Below, one piece after another: positions 16,905 to 26,678 of a DNA stretch of 64,000 nt. The DNA is from Bacteroides sp. (GTDB lineage Bacteria > Bacteroidota > Bacteroidia > Bacteroidales > Bacteroidaceae), in NCBI GenBank assembly GCA_021202275.1, contig JAJQDI010000016.1:43245-107244 (forward strand), read 5' to 3'. Numbering within the stretch: position 1 is the stretch's first letter; every line of letters starts with the position of its first letter. The position numbers were made by a program, and so were the translations under genes. The notes below the pieces were generated by a model. The model saw nothing but the letters and a program-made list of their open reading frames with translations, searched no databases and was not told the origin of the DNA.

Positions 16905-19400
16905 TCAGGTCAGGTCGACTACCGTGATACCTGCCCCTCCGAATTGTACATGTTCGTCGGCAAACCGCCGTACACCGGGCACTGTGTCTAAGTATTGGCG
17001 TATCATACTACGTAGTGCGCCGGTCCCGGTTCCGTGCAGGATGCGCACCCGGTCCATACCCACCAGTATGGCCTCGTCTACGAAATAGGTGACAGCCTGT
17101 ATGGCTTCCTCTCCGCGCATTCCCCGTACATCTATGTCTTGTTTGAAATTGAGCTTTTTCTGATACATCTGATCCTGTGTCTGGGTGCTGACAAAGGTTG
17201 ATCTGATCGGTTCCTTACGGACGGTTGCTGTACTTCTTTCTAAGCGGTCCAGTCTTACCGTGGTCTTCAGACTACCGAAAGCCACCACGGCATTTTTTCC
17301 TGTAATTTCGAGGATCTCTCCTACGGCACTCTGCCCTTTGATCTTTACCGGATTGCCCACAGCCAGTGGGGCCGTTTTGGGTTTTGCCGGTTGGGTTGCC
17401 GGTTGTTTTTTCTTCTCCTTACGCCTATCCTGTTTTTCCCGCAGCTTTTCCATCTTCTTCGCGATCTTATCCTCCTTCTCCTGTCTTTCGAGTTCCTCCA
17501 TGGAAGTGCGGAAATCGTTCAGTTCCTGGCGTGCCTGCCGGGTCTTTTCCCGGTCGGCCTGTGCCTCTTTGATGGTGCGGATCGTATTTTCGATACGTGC
17601 GTTGGATTCGCTGAGCAGACGCTCGGCTTGCTCTTTGGCCTGACGGAGTACCTCTTTGCGTGACTGATGCAGTTCGGCTATCTCTTTTTCGTACCGGGCG
17701 ATCGTCTCTTCCATCTGCTTTTCGCGCTGTCGGATGTTCTGCCGCTTATTTTCCCAATACCGTTTGTCGCGTACGATATCCTGCAGGTATTTATCCGCAT
17801 TGATGTATTCACTTCCTACGATCTCGGACGCATCGGCAATCACCTCCTCGGGCAAGCCGATCTTGCGGGCTATCTCCACCGCGAAAGAACTGCCCGGATT
17901 ACCTATCTGTAATTGATAAAGTGCCTGCATGTGGTGCCGGTCGTACAGCATCGCACCGTTCACTACACTTGCATGATCTTCTGCAAAATGTTTCAGGTTC
18001 TGGTAGTGCGTGGTGATCACGCCGAAAGTTTGTTTATCGTTGAAGCGTTTGAGCACCGCTTCGGCAATGGCTCCGCCGATCTGTGGTTCCGTACCTCCTC
18101 CGAACTCATCGATCAGGATCAGGCTGCGGGCACCGCATTGTTTCATCATCACCTTCATATTCGTCAGGTGCGAAGAATACGTACTGAGGTCGTCCTCGAT
18201 AGACTGTTCGTCACCGATATCAATAAATATATCTTCGAATATCCCGGTACGACTCCGTTCATGCAAAGGGATCGGCAGTCCGCTTTGCAGCATATATTGC
18301 AAAAGCCCTACCGTTTTCAGACAGACGGATTTCCCTCCGGCATTGGGTCCGGATATAATAAGTATACGCTGCTGTTTGTTGAGCTCGATATCTAAGGGTA
18401 CTACCTGCTTTCCATGTTTGGCCAGAGAGAGTTGCAGGAGAGGGTGTACCGCCCTTGTCCAGTCGAGTTGTTGTACATCTTCCAGTACCGGACGTATACC
18501 GCCTATGCGCAGTGCAAAGTAACTTTTGGCACGTATAAGATCGATCTCTGCCAGAAACTCATACGATTGCAATATCTCAGGGATAGAAGGGCGTAAGGTA
18601 TGAGAGAACTCTGTCAGGATACGGATGATCTCTCTGCGCTCTTCTCCCTCCAGTTCCCGGATGCGGTTGTTGGCTTCCACTACCTCCGCGGGTTCGATAA
18701 ATACAGTCTTTCCACTGGCCGACTCATCATGTACAATTCCTTTGATCTTTCTTTTCAGAGCAGGTGCTACCGGGATCACGAGACGGCCGTCGCGCATGGT
18801 CGGAGTCACATCTTTTTCTACATACCCTTCCGATTGCGCGTTGCGTAAGATGCTATGAAGAGAACGGGATATGCTGTTCATGGTGCCGGACAGTTCCCGG
18901 CGTATGCGTGCCAGATCGGACGAAGCATTGTCTTTGATTTTTCCATATTTGTCTACAATGGCATGTATCCGGGAAATGAGTTGGGGAAATACAACCGTAT
19001 CTCCTGCCAGTCGGTGAAGTACCGGATAGGGGACCTCTCCATTCTCCTCACTGTCATCTTCTCCTTTGCGTTGCAGGAATCTGACAATGTCCCGTATGGT
19101 TTCCAGGGAGCGTAGCAGATCGAATAACTCCTGTTCATCCAGGTACATGCCTTCTATACGCACCCGTTTCAATGCGGGACGCACATCAAAGAAATATTGA
19201 TCGGGGAAGTTTTCTTCTTCTTGTAGGATACGGATAAATTCTGCTGTGCTGTCAAGTTGTTCGGCAATGGCAGAATAATCAGTGAGGAAATTCATTTCTT
19301 CTACCCGTTCTTCTCCCAGATTGCTCAGGCAATGTCCTTTCAGCAACAGACGTATTTGATCGAAACCTATTTTCTGTTCGAAATTCTGTGGATATATCAT
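16905..19400 (-). CDS. mutS2: MutS2 endonuclease/ribosome-rescue ATPase
   Basis: The 831-residue protein starts at ATG 19400 (MIYPQNFEQKIGF); the upstream TTG-initiated extension is not family-like. Landmarks in order: core/lever region, Walker A GPNAGGKS, Walker B ILIDEFGGGTEP, a long Lys/Glu coiled coil, a KOW-like LAVGNPVKIKGQ segment, and a C-terminal Smr domain (DIDVRGMRGEEA, RILHGTGTGALR). MutS2 suppresses recombination in some bacteria and splits collided ribosomes in Bacillus; which applies here is unknown. Confidence 0.95.
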   Translation of the reverse strand: MIYPQNFEQKIGFDQIRLLLKGHCLSNLGEERVEEMNFLTDYSAIAEQLDSTAEFIRILQEEENFPDQYFFDVRPALKRVRIEGMYLDEQELFDLLRSLETIRDIVRFLQRKGEDDSEENGEVPYPVLHRLAGDTVVFPQLISRIHAIVDKYGKIKDNASSDLARIRRELSGTMNSISRSLHSILRNAQSEGYVEKDVTPTMRDGRLVIPVAPALKRKIKGIVHDESASGKTVFIEPAEVVEANNRIRELEGEERREIIRILTEFSHTLRPSIPEILQSYEFLAEIDLIRAKSYFALRIGGIRPVLEDVQQLDWTRAVHPLLQLSLAKHGKQVVPLDIELNKQQRILIISGPNAGGKSVCLKTVGLLQYMLQSGLPIPLHERSRTGIFEDIFIDIGDEQSIEDDLSTYSSHLTNMKVMMKQCGARSLILIDEFGGGTEPQIGGAIAEAVLKRFNDKQTFGVITTHYQNLKHFAEDHASVVNGAMLYDRHHMQALYQLQIGNPGSSFAVEIARKIGLPEEVIADASEIVGSEYINADKYLQDIVRDKRYWENKRQNIRQREKQMEETIARYEKEIAELHQSRKEVLRQAKEQAERLLSESNARIENTIRTIKEAQADREKTRQARQELNDFRTSMEELERQEKEDKIAKKMEKLREKQDRRKEKKKQPATQPAKPKTAPLAVGNPVKIKGQSAVGEILEITGKNAVVAFGSLKTTVRLDRLERSTATVRKEPIRSTFVSTQTQDQMYQKKLNFKQDIDVRGMRGEEAIQAVTYFVDEAILVGMDRVRILHGTGTGALRSMIRQYLDTVPGVRRFADEHVQFGGAGITVVDLT

Positions 19401-19657
19401 TTGTTCTTTTCTCTGTTTTGTATGATGCAGATCCGTGTTACTTTCCGCCTCCGCTATGATGTGACACAGGAAGACTATTCCCACACCATGTACTTTTCTT
19501 TTTTATTTTTATCTGTTTGCTAAGGCATTTTTTTTATTTGTTGCCTTCACAGCCTTATATTCTTTACAATCAGTTGGCTGAATTGTTTTTCATCGGGAAC
19601 CATATACGGATCAGGTTACAAAATTAAGCATTTCTTGTTGAAAAATGGAGTAGAATG

Positions 19658-19688
19658 TTTGGAGATTTGAAAATCATTTGTACCTTTG
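19658..19688 (+). promoter_or_regulatory. Promoter of tRNA-Ser
   Basis: TTTG at 19658-19661 (-33) and TACCTTTG at 19681-19688 (-7) are 19 bp apart and match the Bacteroidetes consensus well. Transcription would begin about 75 bp before the tRNA. The rest of 19401-19657 is AT-rich with no gene. Confidence 0.75.
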
Positions 19689-19769
19689 CACCGCTTTCGA
19701 AGCCATACAGGCTCAAAAATAGAAATACTTTTTTGTGTCAGGTAAAGAAAGCCCTTCCAAAGAAGGTTT

Positions 19770-19854
19770 GGAGAGATGGCAGAGTGGTCGATTGCGGCGG
19801 TCTTGAAAACCGTTGTACTGCGAGGTACCGGGGGTTCGAATCCCTCTCTCTCCG
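19770..19854 (+). tRNA. tRNA-Ser (anticodon UGA)
   Basis: The acceptor stem GGAGAGA pairs with TCTCTCC, the anticodon arm is GCGGT-CTTGAAA-ACCGT, and there is a serine-type long variable arm and a GGTTCGAATCC T-loop. The length is 85 nt with discriminator G and no encoded CCA. The gene borders the region of decayed integrases and is a plausible former attachment site. Confidence 0.95.
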
Positions 19855-19889
19855 CTAAGAAAGACTTTAAAGAGTCAAAAGCAGACAAG

Positions 19890-19925
19890 TCCTGTAAAAT
19901 CAGAGTTTTACGGGATTTTTTCTTT
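19890..19925 (+). terminator. Terminator of tRNA-Ser
   Basis: TCCTGTAAAA (19890-19899) pairs with TTTTACGGGA (19907-19916), with one G-T wobble, and is followed by a T run. Confidence 0.8.
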
Positions 19926-20134
19926 TCTACCAAGTACACCTGTAAGACCTTAAAAAGACAAAAAAGGACATAGTCCGGTTACTAAAGATTTACTCAAAAT
20001 CAGGTTGGAAAAACAGTAACTGGTTTCTTTATAAGTCCATGAGATGTCGTGTATTGTCCCCGTTTGAACAGCTTATGATTTGATTATTCACTTTACCTTT
20101 GTCTCCCTGAGATTTGGGTGTAAAAATTAAAATT

Positions 20135-21138
20135 ATGAGTAGTTCATTTAAGATTTCCTTCTACATCAGGAAGAATCAAGTCAACAAAAACGGGAAATGC
20201 ACCATAATGGTACGTCTTTCCATTCATGCGAAAAGAACACAATTCAGTTTCCAGGTTGGAAATTGGGCCGGAGCTGTGGGATACACCTGCGGGAAGAGGA
20301 AAGGGAAAATCAACAGTAATACTAAGGCTAAATCATTTGTTGAATGAGATCAGGTCTTCTCTTACGTCTATCTATTATGAGATTGATAAAAAAGAATATG
20401 TCACGGGTGAAAAGATCCGTAATACTTTTCTGGATTACACAACCGAACAACAAACCCTTTTCACCGTCTTCCAGGAACATAATAATGAAGTAAAGAAAAT
20501 GGTCGGTATTGGTAAGACCAAAGCAATCTTAGAAAAGTATGAACAGACACATAACAGATTAAAAGACTATCTGGAAACCCGTTACCGAGTTTCTGATATA
20601 AGCCTGAAAGAAATCAAACATACATTTATCACCGGTTTCGAAACTTATCTTCGGGTGGATTGCAAATGTAACGAGAATACTACAGCAAAGCTTATGCAGT
20701 TTTTCAAACGTATTGTGATTATAGCCGGCAATAACGGCTGGATAGTCGGAGACCCTTTTGCCAATTATAAAATCGGTATAAAAAGAGTAGATCGTGGATA
20801 TCTGACGGAAGAAGAACTTGAGAAAATAATGAAAAAAACAATGACTTCCGAAAGGCTGGAACATGTACGGGATATATTTATTTTTTCCTGCTTTACTGGT
20901 TTGTCATATATAGATGTTAAAAATTTATGGGAAGAGAATATCTGCAAATCGTTTGGCGGTTCTCTCTGAGTTATGACGAAACGCCAGAGAACCACTATAT
21001 CACTCAATATACCACTTCTCAAAATTCCATCCATCCTATTAAATAAATACAAAGTTAAATTGAAAAACAGACAACTTTTACCGGTGTTGAGTAATCAAAA
21101 GACAAATTCTTACCTAAAGGAAATAACGGACGTTTAAG
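20135..21138 (+). pseudogene. Decayed tyrosine recombinase, copy 1
   Basis: A Bacteroidetes-type phage/ICE integrase starts at ATG 20135 with an arm-binding domain (FKISFYIRKNQVNKNGK). A frameshift near 20262 moves the frame to GPELWDTPAGRGKGK. The core-binding and early catalytic segments follow (KYEQTHNRLKDYL, DIFIFSCFTGLSYIDVKNL), including the catalytic Arg region. A TGA at about 20967 replaces an expected Trp codon, after which the family sequence resumes (VMTKRQRTT, LLPVLSNQKTNSYLKEI). It then ends at a TAA near 21138, before the HxxR and Tyr motifs. At least three lesions are present, so it is inactive. Confidence 0.85.
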
Positions 21139-21381
21139 AGAAAGCATACAAAAGAATGTAACAAAAACATAATCAGAGGATTAAAAACAAAGCGGTTCTT
21201 AAAAAACGGGGAATAAACGCATAAAAAAGCAAAGTTAGCGGTGAGTTGAGTTACTAAATCGTTACCTGAGCAGATTTATCCTTTGTGTTTGTAATGTCCT
21301 TTTATACAATAGTTTGCATAATTTTGCATCGTGCCGGATAACTCTAAGTAAAGTAAATTTGTAACATTAAAACTTTGAGTT

Positions 21382-21806
21382 ATGCGAAGTACTTTTAAGG
21401 TTTTGTTCTACCTGAAAAAGAACAGTCAAAAACCCGATGGGAAAGTTCCTATCATGGGACGTATTACAGTCAATGGCAGTATGGCACAATTTAGCTGTAA
21501 ACTAACTATTAAACTCTCACTTTGGGATACCAAAGCAAACCGGACAGCTGGTAAGAGTCTCGAAGCGTAGAAAATTAATCAAAAGCTTGATAATATCCGT
21601 ACACAAATCGGCAAACAATACCAACGTATTTGCGATAGGGATAATTTTGTTACCGCTGAAAAAGTAAAAAATGGCTATCTTGGTTTTGGAGAGGAATACC
21701 GAACACTTCTTTCTGTGGCTGACGAGTTTTATGAAAGTTATAGTAAACGTGTTGGAAAAGACCGTACGGTTCCTATGAACAACTACTTATCAATCGCAAA
21801 CGTATG
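21382..21806 (+). pseudogene. Decayed tyrosine recombinase, copy 2 (N-terminal half)
   Basis: A second integrase starts at ATG 21382 with MRSTFKVLFYLKKNSQK and CKLTIKLSLWDTKANR. A TAG stop at about 21568 interrupts it, and the same frame continues with KINQKLDNIRTQIGKQYQRI and the core-binding segment. Near 21800 it is joined to an unrelated hydrolase fragment. The catalytic domain is missing. The spacer 21139-21381 between the two copies contains no gene. Confidence 0.85.
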
Positions 21807-22322
21807 GAAGGTTTTCTAAGGGGTAAGTATAAAATGAAAGGGGTGAAGAATGGCTGGGAACAGACACCCCGGGTGCGTTATGCTGTACTTGATATAGAGG
21901 GAGGCGATATACTTAATCTTCCGGCTACCCAATTCCCTCTGCAGGATGTTAAATATACAAAGTATTACCTTGATGGAAAGTTGCGTACCCTTACACCTTC
22001 TTCCCCTACACAGGAAGTCAAAGTTATGTATGATACGGAAACAGATCCGGCTACGGCGTCTTTTATTGCACGCTTCGACAGAAAAATGGTCATGGTAGGC
22101 TATCTCAAAGTGCATCTTTGGGTAGAGGCAGAAGGTGCGGACCATATGGATTTATTCATTCTGGCTCAAAAACTGGATGTTCACGGCAATCCATTATCCG
22201 AGTTCCTTGTTCCCAATCAGGGCGCAATGATGCACGACCTCACAGAACGAGGTGGCCCGGTATTAAGATATAAAGGCCCGAATGGCCGGTTGCGTATATC
22301 TGCCCGGCATTTCGATTGTTGA
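21807..22322 (+). pseudogene. Fragment of a CocE/NonD-type acyl hydrolase
   Basis: The frame reads FLRGK, NGWEQTPRVRYAVLD, and a jelly-roll-like block (KVHLWVEAEGADHMDLFILA). This is the C-terminal X-Pro dipeptidyl-peptidase-like domain of a CocE-family hydrolase. The catalytic alpha/beta domain is absent and the 3' end is also lost: the frame stops at 22320-22322 just after GRLRISARHFD, short of the usual end. It is an internal remnant of about 170 codons. Confidence 0.75.
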
Positions 22323-22431
22323 AAGAGTAAATTTTTGCTCGCTTATAAACTCCCTGCACGTACCTGGCCCAATGTTTCAAAATACTGATTAAGGCATTAG
22401 TGTGTTGTAAGGCATGTGATTTCCCGAAAAT

Positions 22432-22550
22432 ATGCCGCAGGTTTGCGGGACGCTTTCGGGAACTCCGAAAGGATGTTGCAGGCTAGCGGGAGACTTTCGG
22501 AGTTCCCGACAGGATGCCGCCGGGTTGCGGGAAGAAACCGGAGATGAAAA
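22432..22550. repeat. Three imperfect ~40-bp tandem repeats with an embedded 16-bp inverted repeat
   Basis: Units begin at 22432, 22473 and 22513 (ATGCCGCAGG, ATGTTGCAGG, ATGCCGCCGG), each followed by a GCGGGA block and a TTTCGG-type block. TCGGGAACTCCGAAAG at 22456-22471 is perfectly inverted at 22494-22509, so the transcript can fold into a strong stem. It lies directly 3' of the OB-fold gene, where it could end that operon, and 3' of the hydrolase remnant. Confidence 0.75.
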
Positions 22551-22561
22551 TAAAGGAATTT

Positions 22562-23035
22562 TTATTTTATGGTTTCCACTATTTCACATTGCTTTAATAC
22601 GACCTGGTCGCCTTTTTCGTAATAGCCGCGGACTTCTCCCGTGAAAGTGACCTCATCGCCCTTAGATACTTTCCGTAGCTTGAGGTAATCGGAGAAAGGA
22701 AGAACACAAAGTATCCTGCTTTTTCCACCTTTCTTCTCCGACAATTCAACCGAAGGAAGTGCGTATACATCCGGACCTACAAAAACGGCATATCCTTTGA
22801 TCGTTATTATTTGTTTGCCATATTTCTTTGTCGCTTCGGCTTCATCCTTTTTAAAAGTATCGTAAAGTTCTTTGGCAGCGATAATAGAATCCGGCTGGTT
22901 GGTTTCATTCATTTCGTTCATCTCATTCAGTTCCTGTATTTCATTTGTAATAGTAGCGGCCGGAAGATTCGTAGTTCCTGCCACTACTAATAACCAAATG
23001 AGTATTCCTGTTGTATGAATAATTTGGTGTTTCAT
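22562..23035 (-). CDS. OB-fold (tRNA_anti-like) exported protein
   Basis: The 157-residue protein has an N-terminal signal segment, then a low-complexity NEMNEMNETNQ stretch made of near-identical hexanucleotides. After that comes an OB-fold resembling the tRNA_anti-like family: ELYDTFKKDEAEATKKYGKQ, IITIKGYAVFVGPDVYALPS, VSKGDEVTFTGEVRGYYEKG. Proteins of this family are periplasmic in Bacteroidetes and have no established biochemical role. It begins 3 bp after the aldo/keto reductase stop and is co-transcribed with it. Confidence 0.7.
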   Translation of the reverse strand: MKHQIIHTTGILIWLLVVAGTTNLPAATITNEIQELNEMNEMNETNQPDSIIAAKELYDTFKKDEAEATKKYGKQIITIKGYAVFVGPDVYALPSVELSEKKGGKSRILCVLPFSDYLKLRKVSKGDEVTFTGEVRGYYEKGDQVVLKQCEIVETIK

Positions 23036-23038
23036 ATC

Positions 23039-24016
23039 TTACATGAATAATCCGTTTTTATCGAGGTTCATTTCCAGCATAAAAGAGCTGTTGGCCTGGG
23101 CTTTTGGAATGAGCTGTTCCATCCTTTCCAAATCGTTCTTTGTAATATTTACATTAATAGCTTTCAGAGAATCATTTATCTGGGCGACAGTTCTCGAACC
23201 GACCAGCGCAATGATATCTTCGCCCTGTGCCAGCACCCAGGCAATGGCCAGTTGAGCCAATGATATTCCTTTTTCGCGGGCCATGTCTTCCAATGCGGCT
23301 GATGCGGAAAGATTATTGTTGATACTGGCACGTGCCGTGGAAGTCAGGTGATTCATGGCTGACAGCTTTTGGGCGGGTGCACTTCCGCCGACCAGTCCGC
23401 CCAGAAGGACATTAAAAGCCACTATGCCGACACCCAATTCGCGGGCTGTGGGCAACAGGTCATCTTCGATATGCCTGTCCATCAACGAATAGCGCACTTC
23501 CACTAAACTGATGGGATGAACCGTATTGGCTCTACGCAATGTAGTGCCGTCTACTTCGGAAATACCGATACTTTTAACATATCCGGCCTTTACCATATCG
23601 GCAACGGCGCCGATCGTATCTTCTACCGGGATATGAGGATCAATGCGGGCTGGTTGGTATAAATCCACATAGTCGGTACCCAATCGCTTTAAGGTATAAG
23701 CCAGATAATTCTGAACGTGCTCCGGACGACTGTCTATACCGTAAAACCGTCCGTCTGGAGAAAGCATTCCTCCGAATTTGACAGAAATAAAGACATCCTC
23801 CCGCCTGCGGGTTTTCAGTGCCTCTCGGATTATCATTTCACTTACCCCGTGACCATAAAAGTCGGCTGTATTCAGGAAGTTCACCCCGGCATCCTGTGCC
23901 GTGTGTATGGTTTCGACTCCTGCCCGCGGGTCAGCGGCCATCCTCATGGTGCCCAACCCGATGCGGGAAAGGATGAAGCCATTTGTCTGTGTACTTACAT
24001 CTTTTAAATTTTTCAT
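23039..24016 (-). CDS. Aldo/keto reductase
   Basis: The 325-residue TIM-barrel NADPH-dependent oxidoreductase starts at ATG 24016; a GTG at 24043 is also in frame. Visible features are SRIGLGTMRM, the catalytic-Tyr segment NTADFYGHG, a Lys in ISVKFGG, and the cofactor-binding GSRTVAQINDS near the C-terminus. Substrates of this subfamily are typically small aldehydes or ketones. It is divergent from a broken AraC regulator that probably once controlled it. Confidence 0.9.
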   Translation of the reverse strand: MKNLKDVSTQTNGFILSRIGLGTMRMAADPRAGVETIHTAQDAGVNFLNTADFYGHGVSEMIIREALKTRRREDVFISVKFGGMLSPDGRFYGIDSRPEHVQNYLAYTLKRLGTDYVDLYQPARIDPHIPVEDTIGAVADMVKAGYVKSIGISEVDGTTLRRANTVHPISLVEVRYSLMDRHIEDDLLPTARELGVGIVAFNVLLGGLVGGSAPAQKLSAMNHLTSTARASINNNLSASAALEDMAREKGISLAQLAIAWVLAQGEDIIALVGSRTVAQINDSLKAINVNITKNDLERMEQLIPKAQANSSFMLEMNLDKNGLFM

Positions 24017-24166
24017 CTTATCAATCTTTATATTTAGTTGCACCCTTCAAAGGTCGGGATAAACATCAATCCCTGACAGGGTAATTTTCGACAAATTATA
24101 GTCAAATCACGACTATCAATATAAAAATGGTTATATTTACAGTTATATTATTAGTCAATTGCCGCA

Positions 24167-25082
24167 ATGGAGAAGATATTAGATTTAAGTTTACAGGAAA
24201 AAAGCAAAGAAGTGACCCTCCGGGAATATTCCATCAATCAATTGATGATACGGGAATTTACTCTTTTGTCAGGGCCGGAAGAAGTGGAAGACAGGTATCC
24301 TCTCCGCCTGAAGGACTCCCTGGTAATGCTGGTGCTTTCGGGCGAAATATACATCGAAATGAACTATCAAAGCCATACGCTTGAAAAAAATAGGGTCGTG
24401 CAGCTCACCGAGGATGATATCTTATTGAATATCTCCCATTCGCCTGACTTTACCGGATATCTTATACGGATTTCCTCCGAACTCCGCTCGGAGATAAAGG
24501 GTATGACTGCGGGAGTGAAGTTGCAAAAAGCAAATAGGCTAAAACGGGCATATCCAATCCAAAAACTGGATGATATGGAATTGGGACGGATAGTGGGCCG
24601 TATCCGGAGTATGTAGTCGTATATATCCGACCAGACACATCTATATCGCTCCCTTATCCTCCGCCATGAAGTAATGAATCTGTATCTCGACCTTGATAAC
24701 AGCCGGGCAAAAAAAACACGATGCCGGAGAGGTAGCATTCACGCATGCCGACCTACTGCGTGAAAGATTCAGGGAAATGCTTGTCGAAAAATGTCGCCAT
24801 CACCGCGATGTCAGCTTTTATGCCCGCGAACTGTGTGTAAGCCGGGATTATCTTTCCCGGATTATCAGAGAGTATGATGGAGGGTCGGCGATAAAGTGGA
24901 TTACCAACGCTGTTATTACAGAAGCCAAATACCTGATGCACCAACCGGGAAAGACGATTAATGAAATCGCTTTGGAAATGAATTTCCCGGACCAGTCTAC
25001 TTTCGGCAAATATTTTAAGAAACACACCGGCATATCGCCCAAAGAATATAAAAAGGGACTGGGTAGCTACGGGATCAGGTAA
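24167..25082 (+). pseudogene. AraC-family regulator broken by a nonsense codon and a frameshift
   Basis: The first part (24167-24613) is an AraC sensor domain ending at a TAG in RIRSM*SYISDQTH. The frame continues after the stop with LILRHEVMNLYLDLDN and is then lost in an eight-A run near 24710. The HTH part resumes in another frame (GEVAFTHADLLRERF, ELCVSRDYLSRIIREY, ALEMNFPDQSTFGKYFKKHTG). The C-terminal double HTH is intact, but no full-length protein can be made. Its divergent neighbour, the aldo/keto reductase, is intact and so may be unregulated. Confidence 0.88.
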
Positions 25083-25138
25083 AGTATTGTTCAGCAGAAG
25101 ATTCTGCAAGGAGCTTTTATAGAGACCTGTTATCTGAG

Positions 25139-25582
25139 TCATAAAACCGGGAATGTCTTAGCTATATATTCGGATAGCAGGGTCGGATTTTTACCGGTAA
25201 TCCGGCGGTAGGTATCGCTTATATGCGATGGTTTGCGGAAACGGGGCAGGAAATGCAGCATAATCATAACGAAAATCATTGGGGTGGTAACGCCCTGCCG
25301 TTTTTTATAGAGGAAGAAACGGAGGAGAGAAGGACCTTTGTAGCTTAGTCCCATGTGAGTGATAGCGTTTATAACGGATACTACTTCCGGGAAACTGAGG
25401 TTTTCACCGCCTGTTATTTCTAATGCCTGATAAGTATAGGTCTCAAAATCAAGTAGTAAAGAGGCGGCGACTTCGCCGATATTGGCTACATTTACCCAGT
25501 TAAAGGGGGTGTTAGCGGCAGGCAGTACTATCTTCCGGTTCTTTATACCAGCAGCCAATGTTGTCGTAAGGTTTTCTACGAT
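25139..25582 (-). pseudogene. C-terminal fragment of an NmrA/SDR-type NAD(P)-binding protein
   Basis: About 147 codons read ENLTTTLAAGIKNRKIVLP, NTPFNWVNVANIGEVAASLL, YQALEITGGENLSFPEV. This is the second half of an atypical short-chain dehydrogenase of the NmrA group. The nucleotide-binding N-terminal half is missing; sequence identity ends abruptly near 25582 where the Argonaute remnant begins. There is no ATG at the 5' end. Confidence 0.75.
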
Positions 25583-26227
25583 TCAAATGGTCAGGGATTA
25601 AAATATAAATTATCCCGGGTTGATGATTATTATCTGGACCATAAAAATAATCCATTTTTATCATATACAGACGCTTTTCAGTTTGGTGTTTCTATACGGG
25701 AATTATTTTATCAATCAATGGATAAACTTCCGGATAGAGTAGTTATTCATAAAAGAACCAGATTTACAGATGATAAAATGAATGGTATCAAAGCCAGTAT
25801 TTATAAAATAGACCTTATTGAAATCAATTATGAATCAGATGCACGCTTTGTTGCATTAAAAATTAACAATAATACATTACAAGCAGACGGATTCCCTATT
25901 TCCAGAGGAACGTGTATTTTAACAAGTCCGTATACAGCTTTATTATGGACCCATGGTATAGTTCCTTCTGTAAGATAAAATAATTTTAAATTTTATTTAG
26001 GTGGTAGAAGTATACCCTCACCACTAAAAATAACAAAACACTATGGAGAAACCTATATTAATAGAATTGCATCAGAAATTCTTGGGCTTACTAAGATAAA
26101 CTGGAATTCTTTTGACTTGTACTCAAAATTACCCTCTACAATTGATTCCTCAAATCAAATAGCTCGAATCGGTAGACTTTTATACCGCTCTGAAAGAAAA
26201 ACTTATGATTATCGACTTTTTATATAG
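25583..26227 (+). pseudogene. Remnant of a prokaryotic Argonaute (PIWI domain C-terminal part)
   Basis: The frame reads YDSNGQGLKYKLSRVDDYY, KLPDRVVIHKRTRFTDDKMN, FPISRGTCILTSPYTALLW, a TAA at 25976-25978, and then in the same frame GGRSIPSPLKITKHYGE, ASEILGLTKINWNSFDLYSK, DSSNQIARIGRL and a terminal YDYRLFI. This order is the distal half of a PIWI domain, including the hallmark LTK-x-NW-N block. At the position of the catalytic RDG-type Asp the sequence reads HKRTRF, as in catalytically inactive short or long-B Argonautes. The N-terminal part and any partner gene are gone. The base composition is AT-rich compared with its neighbours. Confidence 0.8.
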
Positions 26228-26439
26228 TATGGTATTTTATTAATATAAACATGTATTTAGTAGAAATTATTTTCTATATGTCTTTACAAAATCAAAACAA
26301 ATATTTATCTTTGAATAGAGATTATTCGATACGTAAAATCATGTAAACCCAAGCAAGAAGAACCGTTGCCAAATCGTTACCTCGTAAAATTGCCTTATTT
26401 ATAACTCTTTGATAAATAGTGAATTTTGTCTATTGGTCT

Positions 26440-26678
26440 GCTATCTGAAAGAAATCGCTGATTTATGTGGAATCAAAAAAAGGATTACATTTGATGTAGC
26501 CAAACATACCTGTGCTACTACAATTGCTCTGTCAAATGGTCTACCTATGGAGAGTCTTGCTAAATTGTTGGGGTATAAGAATATCCGGACAACTCATTTA
26601 TATGCGCGGATTACGGATATGAAATTAAACGCTGAGATGGAATCTTTAGGAGAGAAGCTCACTGGGATAGATCTTTGA
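26440..26678 (+). pseudogene. C-terminal fragment of a tyrosine recombinase with altered catalytic residues
   Basis: The frame reads YLKEIADLCGIKKRITF, DVAKHTCATTIALSNGLP, LAKLLGYKNIRTTHLYARIT. It is the end of a Bacteroidetes integrase. The catalytic HxxR box is DVAK instead of the usual HVAR, and the nucleophile region YARITD is kept. It overlaps in content the point where copy 1 is cut (YLKEI), so it may be the displaced C-terminus of such a gene. The spacer 26228-26439 holds a TATCTTTG at 26306-26313 but no gene. Confidence 0.8.

Noticed and set aside
21256..26383. Shared 12-mer AAATCGTTACCT near the two integrase remnants, considered as att sites
   Set aside because: A 12-base match over 5 kb can occur by chance, and neither copy lies at the tRNA end or at an element boundary.
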